Shown: positions 35,623 through 45,995, counted from the stretch's first letter. The stretch: DNA of 64,000 nucleotides from CAWBOY01 sp963790585 (GCA_963790585.1 CAWBOY010000006.1:248001-312000), one strand, 5' to 3'. Notes: generated by a model not told the origin, from the sequence alone. Made by a program: numbers and translations.

Positions 35623-37797
35623 ATGCAACCGAGCCCGACGGCGTTACCCGCGTTGGATGATCCCGCGCTCTATATCAATCGCGAGCTGAGTTGGCTCGAG
35701 TTCAATCGCCGTGTGCTCAACGAAGCCCTCGACCCGCGCGTGCCCCTGCTCGAGCGCCTCAAGTTCCTGGCGATCTTTGAATCGAACCTCGACGAATTTT
35801 TCATGGTTCGTGTCGGTGGGCTCCAGCAAAAGGTGCAAGCGGGTATTGCCGTCGGCTCCGGGGCTGACAAAATGCCGCCGCGCGAGCAGGTCGAGCGCAT
35901 CGGTCAAGCCGTGTTGCAGATGACGAATGAAAGTTATCGCTGTCTCACGCAAGACGTCCTGCCCGCGCTCGAACGCGAAGGCATAATGGTGCGCGGGCTC
36001 GCCGATCTCAGTGCCGAGGACCGTCGCCATCTGACAGCTGTGTTTCGGCGTGAGGTCTTTCCCGTTTTGACGCCGCTGGCGATCGATCCGGGCCATCCGT
36101 TCCCGCACCTGCTCAATAAATCGTTGAACCTCGCCGTATTGTTGTGCCGACCCGGGCAGGTCGAGCAGATGTTCGCGGTGGTTCAGGTGCCGGCGGTGTT
36201 GCCGCGGTTTTTCTCGCTGCCGACAGAACCGCCGGCAAAGCATGTCTTTGTGCCGCTCGAAGCAATCATTCGCATGCACTTGCCGGAGTTATTTCCCGGC
36301 CTGATTATCACGCACGACGCGGTGTTTCGCGTTACTCGGAATACGGACATCGAAATTGACGACGACGAAGTCGAGGATCTGCTAAAAACGATCGAAGAAG
36401 AAGTGCGCAAGCGCCGCCGTGGCGCGGCCGTTCGCCTGCAAATCGAGTCGACTGCTTCGCTCGACATAGAGACCCTTTTGATTCAGGCGCTCGATCTCGA
36501 TCCGTCGGAAGTGAACCGCATACCTGGCTTGCTTGACCTGACGGGGCTCTTTCAAATCCACGGACTGCCTGGATTTCCGCATCTGCGTGATCCGCAATTC
36601 GTGCCGCAGCAGCTTCCGGAATTCAGCTTTCCCAATCAGTGGACGGCCATCAAGACGCGCGACATTCTCGTTCATCACCCTTATGATTCGTTTAATCATG
36701 TCGTCGATTTCATCGCGACGGCCGCCGACGATGATCGCGTGCTGGCGATCAAGCAGACCCTCTACCGCACCAGCAGCGATTCACCGGTAGTGCGAGCGCT
36801 ACAACGGGCCGCGGAAAATGGCAAACAGGTCACCGCCGTAATCGAGATCAAAGCGCGGCTCGACGAGGAGCGCAACATCGTTTGGGCCCGCGAACTCGAA
36901 AAGTCAGGCGTGCATGTCGTTTTCGGCTTCATCGGCCTGAAAACACACTGCAAGGTCGCTCTCGTCGTTCGCCGCGAGGATGACGGCATACGCCGCTACG
37001 TTCACCTGGCGACCGGCAATTACAATCCGCAGACCGCGCGCATCTACACCGACCTGGGCTATTTCACGTGCAATAACGATTTCTGCGAAGATGCGTCGGC
37101 ACTATTCAACTACCTCACCGGTTACGGTGAGTTACCCCAGTGGCGCAAGCTCGTGGTCGCGCCCAGTCGCATGCAGACGTTTATGCTGGAGATGATCGCG
37201 CAGGAAGCAGCGTTTCAAAAGGCTGGCAAGGAAGGCCGAGTTATCGCCAAGATCAATGGCATTCTCGAGCCCGCGGTCGTCCAGGCTCTCTACCGAGCCA
37301 GTCAGGCGGGTGTGAAAATCGACATCGTCTGCCGTGGCATCTGTTCACTGCGGCCCGGCGTCCCTGGCATTAGCGAAAATATACGCGTCATCTCGATAAT
37401 CGATCGCTTCTTGGAACATAGCCGAATCTTTTACTTCGGCAATGGCGGCGACCCGCGCGTCTACATTGGTTCGGCGGACTGGATGGATCGTAACCTTAGC
37501 CGTCGCGTCGAAGTCGTCTTTCCGATCGAGCCTCCAGAACTCAAGCACCGCCTAATCCGCGAGATCTTAGCTGTAACGCTGTCGGACAACGTCAAGGCTC
37601 GCGAGCTATGCGCGGACGGCAGCTACCGCCGCGTCGTGGCGGGACCTGACCAACCGCTCATCCGCAGCCAGGATGTCTTTCTGGAAGCCGCCCTGAAGCA
37701 GTCAGGTCACGCACATATCGAGAGCTTGGTTCCCATGCAGCCGATATTGACCGAAGCCCCAACGCCGCGACGCAACAGGAAGCGACAGACAAGTTGA
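35623..37797 (+). CDS. ppk1: Polyphosphate kinase 1
   Basis: Synthesises polyphosphate from ATP. The start at 35623 gives a 724-residue protein beginning before YINRELSWLEFNRRVLNEA. Seen: ERLKFLAIFESNLDEFFMVRVGG, KQTLYRTSSDSPVV, RRYVHLATGNYNPQTARIYTDLG with the autophosphorylated His, and the second active-site His in FLEHSRIFYFGNG. VYIGSADWMDRNLSRRVEV completes the C-terminal domain. The frame is open to 35353 upstream, but that part has no family similarity. A nucleotidyltransferase gene starts 25 bases after the stop. Confidence 0.95.
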   Translation: MQPSPTALPALDDPALYINRELSWLEFNRRVLNEALDPRVPLLERLKFLAIFESNLDEFFMVRVGGLQQKVQAGIAVGSGADKMPPREQVERIGQAVLQMTNESYRCLTQDVLPALEREGIMVRGLADLSAEDRRHLTAVFRREVFPVLTPLAIDPGHPFPHLLNKSLNLAVLLCRPGQVEQMFAVVQVPAVLPRFFSLPTEPPAKHVFVPLEAIIRMHLPELFPGLIITHDAVFRVTRNTDIEIDDDEVEDLLKTIEEEVRKRRRGAAVRLQIESTASLDIETLLIQALDLDPSEVNRIPGLLDLTGLFQIHGLPGFPHLRDPQFVPQQLPEFSFPNQWTAIKTRDILVHHPYDSFNHVVDFIATAADDDRVLAIKQTLYRTSSDSPVVRALQRAAENGKQVTAVIEIKARLDEERNIVWARELEKSGVHVVFGFIGLKTHCKVALVVRREDDGIRRYVHLATGNYNPQTARIYTDLGYFTCNNDFCEDASALFNYLTGYGELPQWRKLVVAPSRMQTFMLEMIAQEAAFQKAGKEGRVIAKINGILEPAVVQALYRASQAGVKIDIVCRGICSLRPGVPGISENIRVISIIDRFLEHSRIFYFGNGGDPRVYIGSADWMDRNLSRRVEVVFPIEPPELKHRLIREILAVTLSDNVKARELCADGSYRRVVAGPDQPLIRSQDVFLEAALKQSGHAHIESLVPMQPILTEAPTPRRNRKRQTS

Positions 37798-37822
37798 CGA
37801 GTAAGAGGAGACACGGTATTCG

Positions 37823-38523
37823 ATGGATGCAATCATCTTGGCCGCGGGCTTGGGGACCAGGCTACGTCCGCATACACTCACCACGCCAAAACCGCTCCTT
37901 CCGGTACAAGGTCGACCGATTCTCGATTGGACCCTCGGCTCCCTGCCCGCCGAGATCGATCGGGTTATCGTCGTCCTCAATTACCTCGGAGAGCAGATCG
38001 AATCCTATCTGCGGGAACAAACCCATTTCGCACAGTGGACGACCGTGCGCCAGACCAATCCGCGTGGCACGGGGGATGCCTGCCGAAGCTGCCGCGAATA
38101 CGTGAAATCGGACCGTTTTCTTGTCCTCAACGGCGATGATCTCTACGGCGCGGCCGACCTCAAAGAAATGGTACGGCGTCCCGCGGCGGTTCTAACGCAG
38201 CCCGTCGATGAGCCGCGACGCTTTGGCATCGCCTATCTCAAAACGGATGGAACATTGGAAAAGTTAGTCGAAAAGCCGGAAATCGATGGCCGCCATCTGG
38301 CTAACACAGGCGCGTATTGTTCCCGCGCCACGTCTTCGATATTGAGCTTCAGCTATCCAAGCGCGGCGAATACGAGATCACGGATTACGTGACGTCTCTA
38401 GCACAGCGCGAGCCTGTTCACGTTGTCGAAGCGAGCTTCTGGTTGCCGATCGGCACTGTGGAAGTTTGGCAAGAGGCGCAAAATCGCAATCTGGCAGCCC
38501 GTTTGACGGCGGATCGTAGCTAA
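37823..38523 (+). CDS. Sugar-1-phosphate nucleotidyltransferase (frameshifted)
   Basis: MDAIILAAGLGTRLRPHTLTTPKPLLPVQGRPILDW is the Mg-NTP binding start of RmlA/GlmU-like enzymes. VLNGDDLYGAADL, GTLEKLVEKPE and ANTGAYLF follow. The frame breaks near 38322; putting back one T gives GAYLFPRHVFDIELQLSKRGEYEITDYV, the usual end. The substrate (glucose-1-P with dTTP, UTP or other) cannot be decided. It probably feeds surface-polysaccharide synthesis. It lies 25 bases after ppk1 and may be in its operon. Confidence 0.82.
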
Positions 38524-38549
38524 GCCGCAAGCGGCACCGAAGAACCTAT

Positions 38550-38800
38550 TGTATCTTGAAGCAACCAATGGCCTTCATCGGGCGCCCCGGTCGGCCGTCT
38601 TATCCTCCTCCTGATCGAAATTGTTGAGGCGGTTATCAGTCGTTCAAACTCGGCAACTGGCGCAAAGTCGCCACGCTTCAGGAAATGACGGGCGACAACG
38701 CTGAGCCACAACTTGACTTGGTTGCGCCCGAGCCCGGTTTGGAGTGACGACAAAACGGAAATTATGCGCGGCGTCATGAAAGGATGGGAAAAGGCGAATG
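38550..38800 (-). pseudogene. IS630-type transposase C-terminal remnant
   Basis: The segment RNQVKLWLSVVARHFLKRGDFAPVAEFERLITA closely follows the IS630/Tc1-like DDE transposase C-terminal pattern (the Asn-Gln-Val-x-Leu-Trp region with the last catalytic acid position). The upstream piece NFRFVVTP and the downstream piece NNFDQEEDKTA are in different frames, so the copy is broken by indels and truncated. No terminal inverted repeats were identified. It lies between the nucleotidyltransferase and the SulP gene. Confidence 0.6.
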
Positions 38801-40474
38801 TCAAGACACCGGCAAGGTCGTCGACTGCCGTACAAGCCCGCCATGAACCTGCTCTGCCCGCGCCAATGCCACCCTTATATTCGGGCAGATGTTATCTGAC
38901 CCAATCTGACGCTCAAATTCTGCTTGGCGCATAAATTTGGCCGGCTGAGGCCGAGCGCCACAAATAATAAGCGTCCGACCGGTGTTATGAAGTTTCGCCG
39001 CAAGATCTTCAAACGCCAGCAGTCCATTAGCGTCGATGGCGGTCATATTTCGCAGGCGTAAGATTACGATCGGTGACAGGTCTTCGATATTTGTCGTCAC
39101 ATCGAGCAGCTTTTCGGTTGCCCCAAACAAAAACGGGCCATGAACGCGGATCAACGTGACGTAATCGGGAATTACTTTGTCCTGAAGCACATGGTCGCGG
39201 CCTCTGTTAATATCTTCCATCGTTACTTTCGCCACTGTTGTCGTGTGGGTGACATTGCGGATGTAGAGCAAAGCGGCGAGGACGATGCCGACCTCGACCG
39301 CGATCGACAAGTCGGCAAAGACCGTGAGCAGGAATGTCGCCAGCCAAACGATGATACTGGCCCAGGACATTTTGAGGATCTTTGGAACTTCCTTCCACTG
39401 GCCCATGTTGTAGGCCACGACCATCAGGATCGCGGCAAGCACGGCCAAAGGAATATACGACAACGGCTCTGTGTACAGAAGAATGACGAAGATCGTGAGC
39501 GCGTGGACGATTCCCGCGACCGGCGTTTTGCCGCCAGCACGGATATTCGTCACGGTTCGGGCGACGGCCCCAGTTGCTGGTAGGCCACCGAAGAGAGGCG
39601 AGACGATGTTGCCTATCCCTTGCGCAATCAGTTCCATGTTCGGATGGTGTTTGTCGCCGCTTTCGCGGTCAGCGATCATGGCTGACATGAGAGTGATGAT
39701 CGCTCCGAGTAGAGCAATCGTTAGCGCCGACGGCAACAACGGCCAGACTTGCTCCAAATTCACATGGGGTAGCACAAAATTGGGGATGCCGCTTGGAATG
39801 CCGCCGAAACGCGAGCCGATTGTCTCGACCGGAAGCTGTAAGACCACGGCGATTACCGTGCCAAACAAAAGAGCCATCACCGATCCGGGAACCCGTTTTA
39901 GGCGACTTGTGCATAGTAGGAGAATGAGTAACGTTACGATCGCCAGCAACGTTGTGGGCATCGAGATCGTGTGTAGGTGTGTGACGAGTTCCAACATTCT
40001 CAGAAAAAATCGGACTGGCATGCTTTCGAGTTGAAGTCCCAAGAAATCTTTGATTTGCATGCTCGCGATCAAGACCGCGATCCCGTTCGTGAAGCCGATG
40101 ACGACGGGGCGGGGGATATATTTGACCGATGTACCCAGCCGTGTCAGACCCATGACGATCAATATGACCCCGGCCATGATCGTGCAAAGGAACAAGCCGT
40201 CCACGCCATATTGGACGACGATGCCGTAGACGACTACGACGAAGGCTCCCGTCGGGCCGCCGATTTGTGTTCTCGACCCGCCGAGTGCGGAGATCAGGAA
40301 ACCCGCGACTAGGACGGAATAAAGCCCAGCCTGTGGCGACAGGCCGGACGAAATGGCGAACGTGATTGCTAAGGGGAGCGCGACAATGCCGACCACCACA
40401 CCAGCGGTCGCATCGTCGAAGAATTGTTTGCGTGTATATGTGCGAAGACAGCTAAGCAGCTTGGGGACTAGCAT
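38801..40474 (-). CDS. SulP family anion transporter with STAS domain
   Basis: ATG at 40474 (MLVPKLLSCLRTYTRKQFFDDATAGVVVGIVALPLAITFAI) starts a 557-residue protein of roughly 12 membrane segments with SSGLSPQAGLYS, the SulP signature, and GLPATGAVARTVTNIRAGG. The C-terminal STAS domain contains VIPDYVTLIRVHGPFLFGATEKL and VILRLRNMTAIDANGL. It imports sulfate, bicarbonate or a related anion, probably by proton or sodium symport. Open sequence upstream of the ATG belongs to a repeat. The exact substrate is not predictable. Confidence 0.9.
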   Translation of the reverse strand: MLVPKLLSCLRTYTRKQFFDDATAGVVVGIVALPLAITFAISSGLSPQAGLYSVLVAGFLISALGGSRTQIGGPTGAFVVVVYGIVVQYGVDGLFLCTIMAGVILIVMGLTRLGTSVKYIPRPVVIGFTNGIAVLIASMQIKDFLGLQLESMPVRFFLRMLELVTHLHTISMPTTLLAIVTLLILLLCTSRLKRVPGSVMALLFGTVIAVVLQLPVETIGSRFGGIPSGIPNFVLPHVNLEQVWPLLPSALTIALLGAIITLMSAMIADRESGDKHHPNMELIAQGIGNIVSPLFGGLPATGAVARTVTNIRAGGKTPVAGIVHALTIFVILLYTEPLSYIPLAVLAAILMVVAYNMGQWKEVPKILKMSWASIIVWLATFLLTVFADLSIAVEVGIVLAALLYIRNVTHTTTVAKVTMEDINRGRDHVLQDKVIPDYVTLIRVHGPFLFGATEKLLDVTTNIEDLSPIVILRLRNMTAIDANGLLAFEDLAAKLHNTGRTLIICGARPQPAKFMRQAEFERQIGSDNICPNIRVALARAEQVHGGLVRQSTTLPVS

Positions 40475-40504
40475 AGATCCTCTACGCCAATAAAGATCGC
40501 AAAT

Positions 40505-40577
40505 GCTCACTAGCCCCAAGCGCAGGCGCGGGGTTCGGAGCGAGTGAACTCCGCGCCTGCGCTTGGGGCTAGTGAGC
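40505..40577. repeat. Perfect 27-bp-arm palindrome, 'CCCCAAGCGC' family
   Basis: Arms 40505-40531 and 40551-40577 (gctcactagccccaagcgc and complement) are exact, loop of 19 bases. It lies between the SulP start and the tmRNA 3' end, both on the minus strand, where it can terminate the tmRNA transcript. Confidence 0.9.
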
Positions 40578-40594
40578 AATCAACCCTTGTCTAG

Positions 40595-40999
40595 TGGAGG
40601 CGCGGGGATTTGAACCCCGGTCCCGTGGCACATCCATGTCAGCATCTACGTGTGTAGCTAGTCTTCTTTGAACGGCCCCGGTCTTGCGACCTGTTCGTCC
40701 TGTTCGCTTCATTGGCGTCCGACCAACCGGAATCCAATGACGCTATCTGACTGTGAATCTAGTCATCGCCTCCGTCAGCACAACGGGTTACCCCGTTTCT
40801 GGCGCGACCGAGCCTGAATTAACATCCAAGCCGAGACCTCTCAGGCGAAGGTCACGGACATGGGGCTGCTTTTATTAAGCAGCCAAAGCGAACTGCGGTT
40901 CAGCAGTTATCATTTTAATCAGATTTTTACGTGGCCATCTGATCAACCACGACACGCCACCCACATTTCCGTTAACCCGGTCGAAACCAATTCGCCCCC
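40595..40999 (-). ncRNA. ssrA: Transfer-messenger RNA
   Basis: 5' end gggggcgaattggtttcgac (down from 40999) with the tmRNA opening; 3' end ttcaaatccccgcgcctcc with T-loop and acceptor. ggggggcg-like 5' strand 40993-40999 pairs with 40596-40602 (one G-U). The tag reading frame ends gct gct taa taa at 40875-40880; by alignment of the pre-tag element ataact the tag is AEPQFALAA with resume codon GCU. CCA is not encoded. It rescues stalled ribosomes with SmpB. Confidence 0.93.
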
Positions 41000-41537
41000 A
41001 TTGGTCGTTCTCCTTGGATAAAGAAGAACAACAACTGAAAGTATACGCGACGACCTCCCGCAACAACAGTGCAGCCAGACCAGATTCCGCTCCTTGATTG
41101 AATGCGATTAGACTAGTTGAGGATTAATTTGAGGACGTTCGGCAAAAACGAGCCGACCGTCTGGCACATCGGCGTAAGCCGGTTTGCCAGACGGTCTATC
41201 GAGTGAATCCCCGGGAGCCGGGCGCAGTGGCCCAGCTCCCGGTCCGACAGAAGTCCCACTGCGAAGCGCTCACCAGAGTGGCCGACCCAGTAACCACTTG
41301 ATCTAGAGAGCTATCGCTTCTGGCCACGCGAGTGGCAGTGCTGGGTTCCCGCAAATCCCAACACAACAGCGGAACTCGGCTGTTTTTCCGCTCGCCTTTG
41401 AGACGGAGCGGACGCAATTCGTCCGACAGGCCGCGTCGACCGCGACCCAATGCGATGAACGGGAGGGCGTATAACTTGGTGCGGGAGTTTGTGCAAGGCC
41501 AAGTTCGGGGACCTAAACGATATTTCCCTTCAGAAAT
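41000..41537. other. Intergenic after tmRNA promoter side
   Basis: About 540 bases. It contains the tmRNA promoter region and a 12-bp-stem hairpin (41155-41166 with 41185-41196, gaccgtctggca). Two overlapping open frames on opposite strands (41196-41541) have no recognisable domain and look spurious. Confidence 0.5.
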
Positions 41538-42176
41538 TTAAGCACGAGGAAGAAATACGACTGGTGGCGCTCCTGAACTCGAGTCGCCGACTGTTGCGGT
41601 GCTTGACGACTCTTGCACTGATGCTTTGTCTTTTTGGTCTTCGCGCTGAACGATTTCCTCGACCTCTCGAACCTTGGCGATTTCTTCAACAAGCGTTTCT
41701 ACGTTGGTCGGCGCGATCATTTCGTTCAGCTGCAGGTCCGCGGCCACCCGAGTCATTCCGAGGCGATCGCAGATACTTTGCTGAATTTGCAACATTTTGG
41801 TCATTTCTTGCTCCGCCAAAAGGCTGACTTGAAGGCTCACGTGCGCCCAGTGGTCAACGAGGCGCCGTTGCCGATTCTGACTGATCATGAGAAACGCCGT
41901 CAGGAATAGCCCTTCGAGCAACGCCCAAATGGCAAGGAACGTAAACGATGGATCAAAGCGATAGCGCGGATAAAGTGTTAGATTCAGAACGATCCAGGTG
42001 CCAAACAATGCGAGATTCGCGGCGATGAAGCGCAGGCTGCCAACGAATCCGGACACGGCGTCGCTGAACTTGTCGACCCTGGAACGAGTTTCTAGAAACT
42101 GTTGTTCAAGCTGAGCGACCGACTGGATGTTCTGTTTGAGATAGGTCGGAATCGGTGAAGACGATGTTGTGGGCAT
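41538..42176 (-). CDS. DUF1003 membrane protein
   Basis: A helical N-terminus (VAQLEQQFLETRSRVDKFSDAVSGFVG) leads into the DUF1003 core with two membrane segments (SLRFIAANLALFGTWIVLNL and FTFLAIWALLEGLFLTAFLMISQNRQ) and the typical HWAHVSLQVSLLAEQEMTKMLQ. The C-terminal tail is acidic and low complexity. ATG at 42176 is chosen because it lies 20 bases after the DUF72 stop and begins before the conserved helix. Function unknown. Confidence 0.8.
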   Translation of the reverse strand: MPTTSSSPIPTYLKQNIQSVAQLEQQFLETRSRVDKFSDAVSGFVGSLRFIAANLALFGTWIVLNLTLYPRYRFDPSFTFLAIWALLEGLFLTAFLMISQNRQRRLVDHWAHVSLQVSLLAEQEMTKMLQIQQSICDRLGMTRVAADLQLNEMIAPTNVETLVEEIAKVREVEEIVQREDQKDKASVQESSSTATVGDSSSGAPPVVFLPRA

Positions 42177-42195
42177 GGAGAGAATTTCCTGTAAT

Positions 42196-42960
42196 TCATG
42201 TGATTGGCGCCGCGGATACGTCCGAACCAAATCGCTCCACGACCTGCAGGGCGTTCTCCGTAGCAGCGCCGAGTGCCGTGTTATCGAATATGGCCCAAAC
42301 AGAAGCCGATTGGGCCTCGTGTTGCCATTGGTCCAGCAAGTGAACTAGTAGGCGCTCCGTGTACGTCGAATAATAGACGTCAGGGCAGCCGTGCAGACGG
42401 TAATACCGCAAACTGTGCCAGCCTCCAGGCTCCGCCGCCGCGGGCACAAGCGCCGGGTCGGCCGCGACCCGCGCAATCTGGAGCCGACTGAATAGTTTCT
42501 CGACTTCCGGGGTAAACCAACTGATGTGCCTCGGTTCGCAGACGACATCCCCGTGAAAGCGAGCTCGCACGTCGGTGAAAAACTCCTCGGCGATAGCCGG
42601 GTTGTACGGCAGGCTCGGTGGGAGTTGAATCAGGATCGGCCCACGTTTTTCGCCTAACGCACTAATCTCGTGCAAAAATCTGTTGAGCGTTCCTTGAAAG
42701 TCGACCAAACGGCGTTTATGCGTAATCTCGCGCGGCATCTTGACGGAGAATTGAAAATTCTCCGGAACAGACGCCGCCCACCGGGCGTAGGTTTGTTCCG
42801 AATGAAATCGATAGAACGACGAATTGATTTCGACCGCTGTAAATCGCTGGGCGTAGCGTTGAAGGTGGGTGCCTTCCTCGGGGAACTTGGCCGCCTGCTC
42901 TCTGCGAATCGCCCAGCCCGCGCATCCGACGCGGATCATAAATTGTTGCGTGCCGCTCAT
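42196..42960 (-). CDS. DUF72 (YecE-like) TIM-barrel protein
   Basis: IRVGCAGWAIRREQAAKFP, VEINSSFYRFHSEQTYARWAASVPENFQFSVKMPREITH and ILIQLPPSLPYNPAIAEEF are DUF72 signatures; RYYRLHGCPDVYYSTYTERLL and WAIFDNTALGAATENAL complete it. About 254 residues. The start at 42960 has GAGG ten bases upstream; 42969 and 42939 are alternatives. Biochemical role unknown. It shares an apparent operon with the DUF1003 gene downstream. Confidence 0.85.
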   Translation of the reverse strand: MSGTQQFMIRVGCAGWAIRREQAAKFPEEGTHLQRYAQRFTAVEINSSFYRFHSEQTYARWAASVPENFQFSVKMPREITHKRRLVDFQGTLNRFLHEISALGEKRGPILIQLPPSLPYNPAIAEEFFTDVRARFHGDVVCEPRHISWFTPEVEKLFSRLQIARVAADPALVPAAAEPGGWHSLRYYRLHGCPDVYYSTYTERLLVHLLDQWQHEAQSASVWAIFDNTALGAATENALQVVERFGSDVSAAPIT

Positions 42961-43252
42961 AACAAGCAAGCCTCAAGCGGTGGTATTCACCGAGCTATAC
43001 TTATCGCTACGCATTCGCGGTTAACAGAATGCCGCCCCTCAAACTGAAGAACAATCATCGAGCTTTTTGCACGCAAAGCTCATGCCGTGCGATGGTGGGC
43101 GGGATCAGAACCGGGCCTTTTTCAGTGAGCAATGAGCAATACGAGCGGAACTTTAGTGCGAACGCGAACACCCGTGACCCATCAATCGCTGCTCGCCACA
43201 TTGGATCGACGGTATATCATCAAGATAGTCGTCCCTTAAACGCGACCTCGAA

Positions 43253-44889
43253 ATGACGCGCCGAATGAATGACCCTGCCAATGCCAGATTGATCCGGCAA
43301 GTCCACATCAGCCTAATCTGCATCGGCGCTTTGGGTTTCGTTGCGGCGTATTGCCAAGCACCTCTGTATTACTCCAACCAAAACCAGTATTTCTTGCACG
43401 GCCTGGCCCGCGCAAATGTCGGCTTGCTGAGCGAAGACTGGTTGGCGAACACACAAGATCCGACGCCGGGATTTTCGGCGCTCGTTGAGTTCACGGCTTG
43501 CTTTCTTCATCCCTTCTTTTTCTATCTCTATTATGCTTTTATTCAGAGTGGTTATGCGATCGCGATGTTTTTCCTATTCACCTATTTGGCGGGTCCCGAG
43601 ATCGCGCGCAGCGCTGGCCTATCTTTGTGCTCCTGTTCTTCGCGGTGCATTGCGCATTGGCCCGGTGGTTGTCGTACCAGTTGTTCGGTCAAGATTATCC
43701 TTGGTTTCTTCAGGCTGGCGTCGCCGGCCAATACATCCTCGGCGCGACGCTACAGCCCTCGACGCTTGGCGTGTTATTCGTGGTCGCGATCTGTTTGTAC
43801 GTCCGAAATCGTTCGGTCCTTGCCGCAATGTTGACGTGTCTGGCGGCCAATCTCCATCCATCCTATTTGCCAACGGCCGGCATGTTGACGCTCGGCTTTC
43901 TCCTAGACTCTTGGCGCCTAGGTCGTTTTCGCCGTGCCGCCGGGCTAGGCGCGTTATCCCTGTTATTGGTGCTGCCAATTATCGCTTATTACTTCGCGAA
44001 TTTCGCCCCGACAACGTCCGAACAATTCGCCGAAGCGCAATCGATCCTTGTCAATTTCCGCATCCCGCATCATTGCCGTCCGGACCGTTGGTTTGATGTC
44101 GTCGCGTTCTTGCAAATCGCCTGGGTGGTACTTGCACTCATAATGGCGCGATACTCACGCCTTTTTGTCGTCTTGGTGGTGCCGTTCCTCACGGCAGTCG
44201 GGTTAACCGTGGTGCAGATTTGGACGGATAGCCGATTCCTGTCGCTGCTATTCCCTTGGCGCGTCTCGGCGGTTTTGGTTCCCCTGGCGACCACAATCAT
44301 TTTTGCATTCTTGACAAGGTCGATGCCAAGGCAGGTCGAATCACAGTTCTTCCGGATGCTCGCCCTCGGCATCGTATCATGCACGGTGGTCGCCGGCATT
44401 TGGCTTGCTTGGAATCACATGGGTTTTCAAAGTGCCGGTGAAGAGACGCCACTCCTGCAATTCATCACCGAGCACAAATCACCCAGAGACATTTACTTCA
44501 TTCCGGTGCATTTTCCCAAACCGAGTCCGCCAGGCTCCCTTTCGAGCGACTTCAAACCGGTCGCGGACAAACGCCAGGATAACCGTGTCATTCCGGTCGA
44601 TTTGCAAGGCTTCCGATTGGTAACCGGGGCACCGATCTTCGTAGACTTGAAGTCAATTCCCTACAAGGACGTCGAGATCCTTGAGTGGTATGACCGATTG
44701 CTTTTCGCCCAGAAGATCCAAAACGAGCTCAAAGACGGCGACGAACCCAAAGCGATCGCCGCTCTCCTCTCGCGCGGGGTTACGCATCTGGTCGTTCCCG
44801 CAAACGCGCCTCTGAATTCAAACCTCGTCGAGAAACAGTTTGAGGACAATTACTATCTCTTGTATTGCCTTAAGCGCACTCAACCCTGA
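43253..44889 (+). CDS. Large multi-pass membrane protein (frameshifted)
   Basis: The restored protein has about 545 residues with around 10 hydrophobic helices (first ISLICIGALGFVAAYC, later YILGATLQPSTLGVLFVVAICLYV and ALSLLLVLPIIAYYF), and a soluble C-terminal domain of about 160 residues that includes TEHKSPRDIYFIPVHFPKP and LVTGAPIFVDLKSIPYKDVEILEWYDR. The frame breaks near 43610. The membrane part resembles GT-C or polysaccharide-export integral proteins, but I see no catalytic motif, so function is left open. Two GT2 genes follow on the same strand. Confidence 0.65.
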
Positions 44890-45038
44890 GATTTCCTTCA
44901 GAGCGGACCCATCTTTCGTTTTCCAACCGATCGCCAATCGTAGTCGCCCGTCAGACGGCATTGCTTCCGTTCTGCCCCCCTGGCTATACTCGCGGCGCGA
45001 TTCGTTCGGCCCGCTCGCCGTTCCAGGGAAGGAACTCG

Positions 45039-45995
45039 ATGGATCCGCACGCCCCGAGCACAGCCGCTACTACTTCGGCGTCGTCTCCACGCCAAGAACG
45101 GCGGCAGCCATCGGCGACGGCCCCCTTTCTCTCCGTGGTGATCGTCAATTATCACCATTGGGCAGACACGGCTCATCTCGTCGAGCAGCTCAATACTTCC
45201 GATTACCTGCGCCAAAGCAAAGCCGAGGTCGTAATTGTCGACAATCATTCCCCGGCCGATCCGACGATCCATTCGCTCCGACGAGTTGAAGGCGTCTCCC
45301 TGCGCCGCTGGCGGCAAAACCGCGGCTTTGCTCGTGCCGTCAACGAAGGCTGCCGATTAAGTCAAGGCGAGTGGTTTCTTCTTCTGAATCCTGACGTGAC
45401 GCTCGACGAACAATTTCTCGAGCAAGCGCAATCGCTCGCGGAACGCCTGATTGCTGAAGATCCCACCATAGGCATCGTCGGCCTCGGCTTGCGCGATCCC
45501 GATGGTAGCCGGCAATACTCGACCGGGGCCTTCCCGACACTTTTCGGCACGCTGGCCGGCCTGCTGTGGTCGAGGGCGTGGCGCAAATATCGCCCCGTCC
45601 GCGCTGATCGCCGCAGTCCGGTCGGCTGGGTGACAGGGTGCGGCCTACTCGTTCGCCGGTCTTGTTGGGAGCAGTTGGGCGGCTTCGATCCCTCGTTTTT
45701 TCTCTATTACGAAGACGTCGATCTGTGCCGCCGGGCCCAAGAACTCGGCTGGGCCGTCCACCACGAGCCCTCTCTGTCGTTGATTCACCATCGGCCTCTG
45801 CACACCCGCGCGGTGTCTCCACCGTTGCGATCGGTCACACGTCACGCCCTGCTGACGTACGCTCGGAAACACTGGAGCGCCTGGCAGTTTCAATTGTTGA
45901 GCCGGGTCGTGCGTTTGGAGGCCTGGTGGCGCGTGCCGCCGGGCGCGGCGCTGCGGAGACACAAATGCCGTCCGGGCGTTTTCGGCTTTGGGTGA
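45039..45995 (+). CDS. Glycosyltransferase family 2 (1)
   Basis: The start at 45039 is preceded by GGGAAGGA. A GT-A fold: FLSVVIVNYHHWADT, VVIVDNHSPADPT, NRGFARAVNEGCRLSQGEWFLLLNPDVTL (the DxD-like Asn-Pro-Asp), then GWVTGCGLLVRRSCWEQLGGFDPSFFLYYEDVDLCRRAQELGW, the acceptor-binding ED element. At about 318 residues it matches rhamnosyl- or similar transferases of exopolysaccharide assembly. The sugar is unknown. It pairs with another GT2 gene 80 bases downstream. Confidence 0.88.
   Translation: MDPHAPSTAATTSASSPRQERRQPSATAPFLSVVIVNYHHWADTAHLVEQLNTSDYLRQSKAEVVIVDNHSPADPTIHSLRRVEGVSLRRWRQNRGFARAVNEGCRLSQGEWFLLLNPDVTLDEQFLEQAQSLAERLIAEDPTIGIVGLGLRDPDGSRQYSTGAFPTLFGTLAGLLWSRAWRKYRPVRADRRSPVGWVTGCGLLVRRSCWEQLGGFDPSFFLYYEDVDLCRRAQELGWAVHHEPSLSLIHHRPLHTRAVSPPLRSVTRHALLTYARKHWSAWQFQLLSRVVRLEAWWRVPPGAALRRHKCRPGVFGFG

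Noticed and set aside
40875..41066. Minus-strand frame ending in ...AEPQFALAA
   Set aside because: It is the tmRNA 5' half with the tag frame; the RNA structure explains it.
41196..41541. Two overlapping open frames on opposite strands after the tmRNA
   Set aside because: Low-complexity composition and no domain; probably noise in a GC-rich gap.
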